From: Diogma glabrata
Lineage: Eukaryota > Arthropoda > Insecta > Diptera > Cylindrotomidae
Reading direction: 5' to 3'
DNA: 64,000 nucleotides
NCBI GenBank assembly: GCA_963693315.1
Contig: OY856186.1
Coordinates: forward strand, 380,077,678 to 380,141,677
Positions 44,379-54,128 of this stretch are shown here, in pieces; within the stretch, counting starts at the first letter, position 1; each line of letters starts with the position of its first letter. The translations under genes and the position numbers were made by a program. Under the pieces are notes generated by a model that worked only from the letters and a program-made list of their open reading frames with translations, was not told the origin of the DNA and searched no databases.

Positions 44379-46883
44379 GATTTGTTGGAGATGTTGATCA
44401 TGTTGATGCACTAACATCTGGCGGTACATCTTCGTGATATCTCCGCAGAATGCAACGGGTTGCTATCAGATTTGGTTGAATGGTGGGACCTACCATCAGG
44501 CAATCATTTAATGAAATACCAGATGATGTTTTTGATGAGGCATTAAACACCACACGAAGCTTGGTGGTAGAGCTTTGTGGTTTCAGCACATAATGATGAG
44601 GCAAGTAATAACCGAATCGACAATCGGCATGGGTAGCAATACTCATATGACGTAAGTCTCGATACTCCTCCATGAACTCAACATATTGTGTAGTTATTTC
44701 ATGATTGGCTTGTAAACGCTTCTCCAATGGGGTAAATTGACGTAACGCTGAAAAATATGATAAACCTATCGAATTTAGCTTAAAATTGGTAGGCAATCTG
44801 ACTTGATACCGTCCCTCAGGAGTACGAATCGTCGTATCTTTGTAATATTCCTCGCAGGCAGTCTCTTCTTGTGACCAACATGGTTTATTTGGGAAGTGTT
44901 CCATCTTCCAAAATTGTTTAACTCTTTCTTCCAACTTATGAATACTACACAACGCGATGTGTGATTGTTGACTCGTGGTATTAGAAATTTGTGTTCTCAT
45001 CTTTCCGCATATCACATGCTCAAATTCCGAATCGACCAATGGAGGAAGCTCTTCACGGAGTTTAAATGACTTGCCAATTAAACAATTAAACAATTGGTGG
45101 TATACCTCTGCTCCTAGTAATAGATCAATGCGATCAGGTACATTAAAGAATGAATCAGCGAGACAGAGATCGTCAGGTAGACATGCAGGAGGAAACGGGA
45201 TATGTATCGACGGTAATTTCTTTGTAATTATAGGCAACACATAGAATTGGAGTGAAACGGAAAATTCGGAACATCGTGATGAAATGGTCAGAAATACTTT
45301 GTGCGTAATTGGTGTTTCGCATGCGCCAATGCCTGTGATGATCTTGGAAGTTGGAAGTATACGACATGTCTTTTCGGTAACAAAATTAAACGTTGACCCA
45401 CTATCGAGAAGTGCGCGACATTTCACTCAAAGTCTATTATTAGCAGATACGTTAACAAGGGCAGTTCCCAAAACCACAATGTCAGTATGGACATTTGATA
45501 ACTTTACAGATGCACTGTCCAGCTCATGTGTCGCTGAAACTGACGTTTCGACTGCGGACTGTTCTTCGCATGCAACTTCGCTTGGCTCAGTGCCTTCGCT
45601 TATTCGCAGGCCAGTGCAGCTGAGGGCTGTTGATCTGTCACTGTGATGATCACTCGTATGTTTGATTCTTGACTCTCTAGTGTCTTCAAAACGGAGTAGC
45701 GTGTGATGGTTTCTTGAGCATCGACTACATGGGTCCTGGTCGCATTGCTTGGCCGAGTGATATTTCGATAGACAGTTTCCACATAAGCGTCGTGTCTTAA
45801 TGAAGTAAAAACGTGATCTAGGTGTCATTTGAGAGCTAGTGAACGCGGGACATTGCGTCAGCTTATGACTTCCTTTACAATACAAACAGTTGAACCCGCT
45901 GTTGGACGTCGAGGGAGTGCTGACCACGTTGAATGACATTGATTTCTGTGACCTAGGTGGTCGAAATGACGACTGTGCAGCGTTGTTGCCTAAAGCATGT
46001 AGTACTTTAATTCGTGATCTGAGTAACTCAATAAAATTCGACAGTGACATGATTGTCTTAGGTTTGGTGTTTTTTACAATGTAAATTCTTGAAGCATTGT
46101 CCAATCGTTGAGTTAAGTGATGGACCAAAAATGAATCCCATTCGTTTACTTTGATCTTCAGAGATTGCAATGCACCTACATGCTTTACTATCTTGTCCAC
46201 AAACCCTTGTAATGATTTTGGTGAATCCTCGTGTGAAATTCGCATGTCATACAGCTTACGAATGTGAAGCCGTTGTATAGCGGTTTCGTTATTATAATGT
46301 TTGCATAACGTTGTCCAAGCACCATCGTAATTTGCTGCGGTGACCGGAAAACTTTCAATAAGCGAGTATGCTGAGCCTGCGCAAATGCTAGCTATCAAAT
46401 ACATAAATTTTATGGTGGGGTCTAAGTTTCTTGCGTGAATCAGATTACTAAACACATCCCGGAAGGCCAACCACTCCGTTTCCATGCCGTTGAATGTAGG
46501 CAACACGATCTCGGGTAATTTGATTCCGGCAGACAACGACGTGGGACTTAATTTGTGAAGCGACGTGTTATGAAATGACGTCGTCGTCATACTCTCTTCT
46601 GCTCTTTTTGCGTCATGAAGTTCTTACGATCTCTTAGGATCGACTCCAACGTAAGATATTCATCATCAACTGAAACGCGATCTGGGCCACTCGCATCATC
46701 TAGTGCCTCCAGTTCAGTCTGAGCAGTATCATACTTATCGTAGATGGAGTGAAGTCGATGCAAACACGACTCAAGCGCACCGATGGTAGACACGGTCCCA
46801 AGACGGGTCTTTAAATTAGTGAGCTGTCTCTTAATAACCCCACGTTGCTTTTTCAGAAGGCCAATCTTCGTTTGCTCATCCAT
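44379..46883 (-). pseudogene. Second BEL/Pao element: gag, protease and start of reverse transcriptase, truncated
   Basis: ATG at 46883 opens a gag N-terminus (MDEQTKIGLLKKQRGVIKRQ). A frameshift at about 46588 leads into the main gag (LPTFNGMETEWLAFRDVF, then CLYCKGSHKLTQCPAF, CGNCLSKYHSAKQC, CSRC knuckles), and TGA at 45427-45429 follows. The protease motif is ALLDSGSTFNFV at about 45400. The reverse transcriptase begins with TTKLRVVFNASSKTSSG and, after a further frameshift near 44460, shows DITKMYRQMLV. The sequence ends at 44379 at the satellite. RNase H, integrase and the 3' LTR are absent. The architecture matches the first BEL element but the protein differs, so it is another family. 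Confidence 0.88.
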
Positions 46884-48142
46884 AATGTTAAAAATACGTG
46901 TTGCCCAGTCACAAGTTGACTGTAAACCGAGAGAAAACTTTACGTGTGACTCTTAAAACAGTGTCGCGCTGTTAATAGTATTAGTTCACTAATACCTGCG
47001 ATCGTCAACCATGAGCACCTTACTAAGTTAGACTTCTTAACAATAAGACTATGCGAATGACTAAGTATCTCCAATCGGAAGTTCCACGCACAATAAATTC
47101 ACCTATAATGCAATATCAATATCAACAATTCAATAATTCACGGGCGACACCTTCCCTAACCATATGCCACACGTAACTTACAATGGTACAACGGACCTTA
47201 ATACCTTACGTAATCAATGTATGTGATCAAATCTTAAAAAAAAATTAAGGTAAAGTATTTAACAATAATTCTTTGATTTTAGTAATCGATTATATTAAAA
47301 CTTAAATTATAATTAAATTAGAATTTAACGTGATAAGCACGAATATATTTTTCTTGGTTACCTTGAACACCAAGTGATGATTCCAAAGTCCCTGTGTCCA
47401 AAATCCGGCTCGAAGGACTAATGTTGACGCCTCTGACTTGAATTAGTGGACTGTATAGTTTTTAGAAATTGATGACATCAAAACGACGAACCACACACTT
47501 GAAAAATAATTTGATATGCGATGCAAATAGTTTCGTATATGACTCCAGCGCAAACTAGTGTCGTTTTTCGATTTATGCTTTACTCCACAAAAAAAAGAGT
47601 TTATTATGCTCCCAAGTTTGATACAAATTGCATTTAAATTATATATGATACTACTTGCGAGGAATTACAGAACAGTTTACATCAGGATTTTTTTGATGCA
47701 TGTTAATTTGAAAGTTGATGCAGTTTGTGTTTTTTGAAATGGTGCAATGTGTATCGTAATATATTATAATTTGTAACATAATTTTTTTGGTGTAACTGTA
47801 TCGTTTTGCAACTATGCTTGCATTTAAATAATGTTCGATATTAATTATATCGAAAAACAACCAGTTATGTATCAATTTAAGGATTGTAAACGAGATGAAA
47901 ATGTATCGAATATTGAATCTTTCTGGGAAACCACTGTTGCTAATAAAACTAAATATATTATATTTATTAGACATTTATTTATTTATTAAATAATAATAAA
48001 AAAATTATAATATAAAATTATTGATTGCGTTTCATACAATAACTACTCTTAATATAAGTTTAACTTAAATACCGTATTCCAATTTCATTTTTGTAAGATT
48101 ATTATCTAAACAATATATACATTTTATATATTTAAAACAAAA
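46884..48142. other. Leader of the second BEL element and non-coding sequence
   Basis: Sequence upstream of the gag start on the minus strand should contain the element's leader, primer site and 5' LTR. I could not define LTR ends because no partner copy is present. A 107-codon minus-strand frame at 47651-47974 has no recognised motif. 47975-48142 is AT-rich and probably the 3' flank of the gene that ends at 48143. Confidence 0.4.
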
Positions 48143-50551
48143 TTATATCAATTGCACATTGCAGCCTATTATATAAAAATTTTTAGTTTTACATGAAAAA
48201 TGTTTTTCATAAGCCTTTTTGTATTGTAATGAATTAAAAGTTAGACAAATAGGATTGCAGTTTTTTTCGATTAATTGAAACCCACAATAAAATTTATCAT
48301 AAACTCCAATAAATTCACTAACCAGGAAATATATTTCATCACTACATTCAAGAATATCAATTATTTTATACACATGAATTATTTCGTGGGATAATTTTTC
48401 TTTCAAAATGCAAAAATCTTTCTTATAATTAAAATCGCTAATAAAATATGATAAACTATAAATTGGTCTAGGAAGCCCATCAAGACAACTAGAACTAATA
48501 TTTGATTTATATAATGTTTTTTTCCCCTTTTGACTTTGTGTTTTAAATGTTGAATTTGCCCATAGGTTACTCATCATTTGTTGGTGCCTTTTAGCAAACG
48601 ATTGACAGATATTTATAAAATTAGGTGTTATGTTTTTTTTAAAATAACGATGTTTGCCTTCGTACCGCATTGTCCATAAATGAATAACAGGACCCATTTG
48701 CCTGATGACAGTGGGATAATGCAGAAGAAAATGTTGTTTTGGGGTCAAATCTTTTTTGAACGTAGTCTTAATAGATTCTAAATGAAAACTTATTATAATT
48801 TGTAGATGTTTTATGTCATTTTCAGTTAATTCATGGCGAAATAAAATTATTATTATTTCAATAACACTAAGAACAGCTTTCCATTGACATTGGTGAGCTT
48901 GATCATAAAACCGGTCAAAAATAAACGGAAAATGTGTAGCTAGACATAATACTTGAATAGCATTTTGTCCTAAATTACTTTTTTCTAGGCTAATGTTCGA
49001 TGGTTTATTTCTTCGATCAATGAATCCAAAGTTATATGCTGATATACAATTATTTATTTTATCAATGTTAGTTAAAACTTTTTGTTCGATAAAGAATTCA
49101 AATTGATATTTCAATACTAATACCACGAAGCCTTCTAAACCATCATGTAATAGATCCACACTATGGTTTTTAATAGAGTGAAAATATTTTAAATCGTTCA
49201 ATATTGAATTCCGACTAATACCTTGGGTTTTGATCATTTTTAACTTTGTCAATGGCGGTTGATCGCATAAAATAGTGTAGCAGTCATCTGTTCTTAGCAA
49301 TGTTAGATCTTCTGTCGTAGATTTTTTTGTTTTTTCGCTAGGCATAATACAAAATCGGCAAAAAAATTTGGCGGAGAAAGATTTTGTGAAACCAATTAGG
49401 TCGTTTGCTGCTAGATTATCGTGAGATAAGGAAAATATGGTACCTGAAACCAAACCGAGTTCATCTATAAATACACCATCATTTTCCAAGATTTTGATAT
49501 CTGCGACAATTGGTTGTAAAATGGAATTTAAGTTGAAATCGTCATGGAGATCGTTTACGTAAAAAAGGCTCACTAAAAATATATTTTGTAAGTTGGATTT
49601 TAAATTGGGTGGACAGTTGACGATTGTAAAATAAATAGCGCCTATTTTATGAATTATCGTCTTACTGCCAAGTACCCTAGCCACTTCAAAGTCATCGTAG
49701 TACAGCTGAATTAAAACTTTTGTTTCGTTAACAAAATCCTTTTTAATGGACTGAAAACGATTTCCGCAACAACCAAATTTATAAATTCCACTAATACAAC
49801 TGTGAGAAATATTGAAATCTTTAAATAAGTTACGGAAACTGGAATTTTTAAAAATTGAAGTCAATGTTTTTGTAACTGGTATAAATTGGAAAAAATTTTG
49901 AACGATTTTTCTTGAGTAAGTGGATGATTCTCCATTGAATCTCATCTCCCACCTAAATCCAATGGGAATTTGCTGTGGTTCTACGTAAAAAGTATTTTCA
50001 GAGAACAGTTTTCTACGTCTATATTTCGAACAAAAATTTTTCATAGAATCGGAAATTTTAATTTTATTCAATGTTATGTTTTTAATTTGGGATGATGCGG
50101 ATATAATATTAATACCAATTTCAGTTATGATTTTGGTTTCACAGAAAATATCTGTAATCGTTTGCTCTGGCAACCCTAATAAATTAAGTTTGGCATAGAA
50201 ACATTTCATAGCGTTTTCAAAGTCACTTAAAGTTGGAGTTTTGATTTGAAGCTCTGAAGATTTGTCTAAGCAATCGTTATGAATGTAATTGTCCTCTTTC
50301 TTTTCCAAAGAAGATATGGTACATACAGCCTCGTTTAAGTCGGCAGATGGATTATTTATTTCCACAGTGTGAGATTTGTTTAAATGTTTTTTTAAGGCAC
50401 AAAAAGTTTGGAAGGTGCAATCACAATTCTTTTCTTTGACACATTTAATTTTGATGCTGGATTTTTCTTTTACGAATTCTTGATATTTTAGGTGAATTAT
50501 TAATTTACTTAATTCAGCAAAAACCTCATTACAAAAATAGCAAAAAAACAT
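48143..50551 (-). CDS. C2H2 zinc-finger protein with a CACTA/Plavaka-like transposase core (802 aa, intact)
   Basis: ATG at 50551 in the context GGCCAAAATG opens 802 codons with no stop. Two C2H2-type units lie at residues 4-62 (CYFCNEVF..LIIHLK; CTFQTFCALKKHLNKSH). The middle and C-terminal parts show, in order, LIQLYYDDFEVARVLG, VNCPPNLKSNLQNIFLVSLF, ILQPIVADIKIL, SHDNLAANDLIGFTKSF, FFCRFCIMP, HSVDLLHDGLEGFVVLVLKY, HFLLHYPTVIRQMGP and HLWTMRYEGKHRYFKK. This order resembles the Tnp2 core followed by the DUF4218-type C-terminus of CACTA/EnSpm-group transposases (D positions in YDDFEV, SHDN and LLHDGLEG; E in RYEGK). The match is from memory of the pattern, so superfamily assignment is tentative. 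No introns. It lies 60 bp downstream of, and on the same strand as, the eight-exon gene. Confidence 0.72.
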   Translation of the reverse strand: MFFCYFCNEVFAELSKLIIHLKYQEFVKEKSSIKIKCVKEKNCDCTFQTFCALKKHLNKSHTVEINNPSADLNEAVCTISSLEKKEDNYIHNDCLDKSSELQIKTPTLSDFENAMKCFYAKLNLLGLPEQTITDIFCETKIITEIGINIISASSQIKNITLNKIKISDSMKNFCSKYRRRKLFSENTFYVEPQQIPIGFRWEMRFNGESSTYSRKIVQNFFQFIPVTKTLTSIFKNSSFRNLFKDFNISHSCISGIYKFGCCGNRFQSIKKDFVNETKVLIQLYYDDFEVARVLGSKTIIHKIGAIYFTIVNCPPNLKSNLQNIFLVSLFYVNDLHDDFNLNSILQPIVADIKILENDGVFIDELGLVSGTIFSLSHDNLAANDLIGFTKSFSAKFFCRFCIMPSEKTKKSTTEDLTLLRTDDCYTILCDQPPLTKLKMIKTQGISRNSILNDLKYFHSIKNHSVDLLHDGLEGFVVLVLKYQFEFFIEQKVLTNIDKINNCISAYNFGFIDRRNKPSNISLEKSNLGQNAIQVLCLATHFPFIFDRFYDQAHQCQWKAVLSVIEIIIILFRHELTENDIKHLQIIISFHLESIKTTFKKDLTPKQHFLLHYPTVIRQMGPVIHLWTMRYEGKHRYFKKNITPNFINICQSFAKRHQQMMSNLWANSTFKTQSQKGKKTLYKSNISSSCLDGLPRPIYSLSYFISDFNYKKDFCILKEKLSHEIIHVYKIIDILECSDEIYFLVSEFIGVYDKFYCGFQLIEKNCNPICLTFNSLQYKKAYEKHFSCKTKNFYIIGCNVQLI

Positions 50552-50610
50552 TTTGGCCAGTATATTAAAATAAAAAGGGAAATGATTTAAAAAAAATTAA
50601 TGATATAATG

Positions 50611-52810
50611 TTAATTAACACCTGTTATTTGATCTAATTTGGAGCATATTTCCTTAATCCTGGACGTAATAGTTCCTGCATTTTCAATTTCATAAAAATA
50701 ATAAGCGATGAATGTCCAAAATGTTCTTAAACTATCCTCAAAATGTTGCCCACATACATAGTGCGATTTAAATAGTAAATCAACGGCTTCAATAAACGTA
50801 AAATGCACTGGCAAGATTATCGGCTCTCTTTCTATGCAAAGATGATATTGTGATGTTGCTGATTTATTGTCACCTTCAGCAATCAAATAAGGATGTACCA
50901 GTTCAGATGCGATTAATTCTTCAGTAGGAAGATTAAGCTGCGAATATAATTAGAAAACCAGTATAAATATATGTTTTTATGTGTTGCCCAATATAGATAA
51001 GAAAAATCTTACCGTTCTAAATACTAATATTTTTTTTATGGAAAATCGTTCCCGTTGGATATTGGCCGATGATTTTCCTGCTACGACTTGTGGTAATATA
51101 TTTGAAAGGTAAAAAAAGTCCTGCATCGATGGCAATAATTCTGTAAACTAGAATTTATAAATATGTGTATTAAATAATTATGTGATCTGTCTTACCTTCA
51201 ATTTCAGGTAAGCTTTTAAAATGTGGTCCTCTAGTTTCCATAAAAATTTGTTTAATGAATGGTGAACAGATTTTCCATTTGTTTTTAAAATTTTGATGTT
51301 TTTCGGGGTATCGTATTTCGAAGTCGTATAGAATCTATAATAGTTAAATATGAATAAATGTTAATACAAATGAATAGAGATCATTGAATAGAGTATGTTT
51401 TAATATATTACTCTTACCAGATCAGGAGATGTAAAAAAAAAGGGAAATTGTTTTGAAAATTTTCCAATTTCAGATGATGAGCGAAAAACATCAATGCGCA
51501 CACTCAACGTTTCCAGAAGTTTCTGTTTGATTAATTCCTTTTGAGTGGTTACGTTTAGATTTTTTAAAATCAAAAAATTCTCGTCGCTATCTATGTTAAA
51601 AGTTGGTTGACATTCCGTTGAAACCGATGATCCTCCTGTGTTGCGTTTCCTACTAGTCTTCCCAGTAATATGTTCTGATGCGTAAGATTTTTGACGCACC
51701 CGGTTCAATCTAGAAATAACATACCCTCGATTTTTTTTTCTATCATATAAAGCGTCCTAATAAACAATAAAAGTAGAAGTACCGTTAGTTTTAAAATTTT
51801 CTGAATTATTTTTTTAATCTTACTATTCCTCCGTTTTCTTTTTGTTTAGTTTTCAATTGTGGAAATAATTCCACAATAGACAGTGCCAGCGCTGTAATGT
51901 TTGCTTGATCGGGATGATAGGTATTAAAGGTTGATACTAAATAATCCACACCCTCCCTGACTATCGCTCTTCTTTCAGTATCCGAAAGGCCTTTTGGTGA
52001 CTCCCCGGTTATAATTTTTTTGCTCAAAACGTAAGCGTTTTGAGTTTGAAGAATAAAAACTTCTAAATCCTGTAATTATAACAATAAAAATTATTTCAGG
52101 GAATTTTCAGTTGATTATTCAAATAAATTACATACGTTTGCATTTATATGGATTTGATAACCCAACCGACAGTTTTGATGAGTTGCTGGTGTTGCTTGAA
52201 TTTCAAGTAATTCTATTGTAGAGCAATAAAAAGAAATTTAATATAAAATTTAATGCAATTATACAGTAATCTTACTGTTATTATCGCTTTTTAGAACTAT
52301 TTTTAATTGAAACTCTGGATGAGTTTTCTGTTGATTGAAAATATCTATAAAATTCTCCTCGAAAATTCTCACACCTTGCGAATCTGTAAAATAATCTATA
52401 TCATATGCAGATATATTCGCATATATAGATGCTGAAAGTAAAATAAAAATCATAATTCATTTGAAAAAGATTAATTACAAATACATTGATTAAATGATAT
52501 TTGCTAAAGATACGCATATTTATTTTTTTCACTGCTGAAACGATGCAATGTAATATCATAAATAAAAAAAAAATGCAATTATGAAGCAATCTTCCATCAC
52601 ATAGGAAAAAATAGTAAGAGTCAAAATAAAGGAAAATAATAACGGTAACCACCAAAAATAGTTCGAATGCTTTAGTATTATTATTAAAATAAATATTTAT
52701 AACCTACCTGATAAAATAAAATCTTTATAATGCCACGTTTCCCCGTGTTTTATTATTTTAACATAATTAATAACCCCATTTAGGTTAATTTTTACAAAAA
52801 AAAAATCCAT
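50611..52810 (-). CDS. Eight-exon gene, SAMD3-like/uncharacterised transposon-associated protein (504 aa, intact)
   Basis: Exons on the minus strand are 52810-52708, 52431-52276, 52212-52136, 52069-51824, 51756-51418, 51334-51196, 51140-51013 and 50937-50611. All seven introns (276, 63, 66, 67, 83, 55 and 75 bp) have GT-AG ends and every junction keeps frame (1,515 nt, 504 aa plus stop). N-terminus MDFFFVKINLNGVINYVK with a short segment that may be a PB1/ubiquitin-like fold (~30-85). Then LSDTERRAIVREGVDYLVST, ALALSIVELFPQLKT and YDRKKNRGYVISRLNRV (~130-215), FPFFFTSPDLILYDFEIRY (~300-320), and EPIILPVHFTFIEAVDLLFK (~430-450). This series resembles proteins annotated as sterile-alpha-motif-domain-containing-3-like in fish and invertebrates, which often accompany transposon genes. 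The function is not known. Confidence 0.8.
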
Positions 52811-53149
52811 CCTAACGAAATGAAAATTAACTTTGAACTGATGTTTAAACTTTGAAACGATACGAAATATAGATCAAGGAGAGAGATAGGTATATTTTGT
52901 GTGCTGTTTCTATTGTAGTTTTTGCGTTTGCAACAAACTTCAACAGGACAAGTTGTTTGATGCAAAGCTTGCTGCTTATTTGATTATAACTGCATCGATT
53001 TATTTTTGGACGCAAGATGTTAATCATAATGTGATATACGTTGTACCATATATGCCGCGATGCAATGCTTGTATCATAAAACATTGCAACATTTTTAAGT
53101 GTGCAGAGGATTATCAACGACGTTGTCGGATAATTAAAACTTGGCATGT
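52811..53149. other. Upstream region of the eight-exon gene
   Basis: It should hold the promoter of the minus-strand gene. No TATA box or terminal repeat is convincing. An open frame on the plus strand at 52899-53204 has scattered Cys (MCCFYCSFCVCN) but no recognisable family. Confidence 0.35.
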
Positions 53150-53875
53150 TAGAGCATGCGTGTCTAAATTATCACGCCTAATAAGTAGTAACTGTGTTCG
53201 ATGAGACTGTGTGTCCAAATTATCACGCCTAGCAAATAACAAGTATAATCGATAATAATGCGTGTCCCAATTATCACGCCTAATAACTGATAACGATGAT
53301 TGATGGAATAAGTATAATCGAAACTACTGTGTGTCCAAATTATCATGCCTAATAAATGACAGATACGATACTCGATGAATTAAGTATAATCGACAATACT
53401 GCGTGTCCAAATTATCACGCCTAATATCGAGTAATAATAGTCAAAGGTAATGCGTGTCCAAATTATCACGTCCAATAATAATGCAAGTAATCGATGATAA
53501 TGCGTGTCCAAATTATCACGCCCAGCAAATAATGCAAGTAATCAAAAATAATGCGTGTCCAAATTATCACGCCTAGCAAATAACAAATAAGATCGATGAT
53601 AATGCGTGTCCAAATTATCACGCCCAGCACATAATGCAAGCAATCGAAAATAATGCGTGTCCAAATTATCACGCCTAGCAAATAACAAATAAAATCGATG
53701 ATAATGCGTGTCCAAATTATCACGCCCAGCACATAATACGAGTAATCGAAGAATAATGCGTGTCCCAATTATCACGCCTAGCAAATAACAAATAAAATCG
53801 ATGATAATGCGTGTCCAAATTATCACGCCCAGCACATAATACGAGTAATCGAAGAAGAAATGCGTGTCCAACTTA
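53150..53875 (-). repeat. ~50-bp minisatellite with alternating A/B units
   Basis: Units share GTGTCCAAATTATCACGCC. From about 53400 the spacing is about 50 bp (near 53403, 53453, 53506, 53556, 53606, 53656, 53707, 53757 and 53810). Two variants alternate: one continues TAGCAAATAACAAATAAAAT and the other CAGCACATAATRCRAG. This gives a ~101-bp higher-order dimer. Left of 53400 the units are longer and irregular. The array runs directly into the 5' region of the RTE element. Confidence 0.9.
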
Positions 53876-53893
53876 ACAAATAATACGATTAAT

Positions 53894-54128
53894 GGGTAGC
53901 GGTAGCGAAAATCCGAAATTCGACGTCCACGCCGTGCTGCCTGGGTAATGCTGACAGAATTAGGTTGGTGTATTGGAGACAAGCAGAGTAAAAACTGCTT
54001 GTCAATGACGGTACATCACGGTGAATTGGCGCCTTACAACCAATGCGACTCAAGCGTCTGTTCTCCATGTCAGAGGCGGCTTGGAGCGGGCGTCTGTCTT
54101 GAATCAAGCGGCTCGCTATATAAACGTG
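53894..54128 (+). promoter_or_regulatory. 235-bp module with a TATA-like box, 5' of the RTE element (copy 1)
   Basis: GC-richer than its surroundings, from GGTAGC to CTATATAAACGTG. It contains GACGTCCACGCCGTGCTGCC and ends with TATATAAA at 54117-54124, about 170 bp before the RTE reading frame. A second copy at 57917-58153 is flanked by a 12-bp target duplication, so the module also exists as a free insertion. Whether it is the RTE promoter or a separate element that landed there is open. Confidence 0.5.

Noticed and set aside
47651..48142. Terminal inverted repeat partner for the two-gene unit, compared with 52880-53110
   Set aside because: Only scattered short matches were found; no alignable inverted repeat or target duplication, so element ends are left undefined.
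53150..53875. Repeat-spacer periodicity resembling a CRISPR array
   Set aside because: The whole ~50-bp unit is repeated, including the would-be spacers, which alternate between two variants; the context is eukaryotic.
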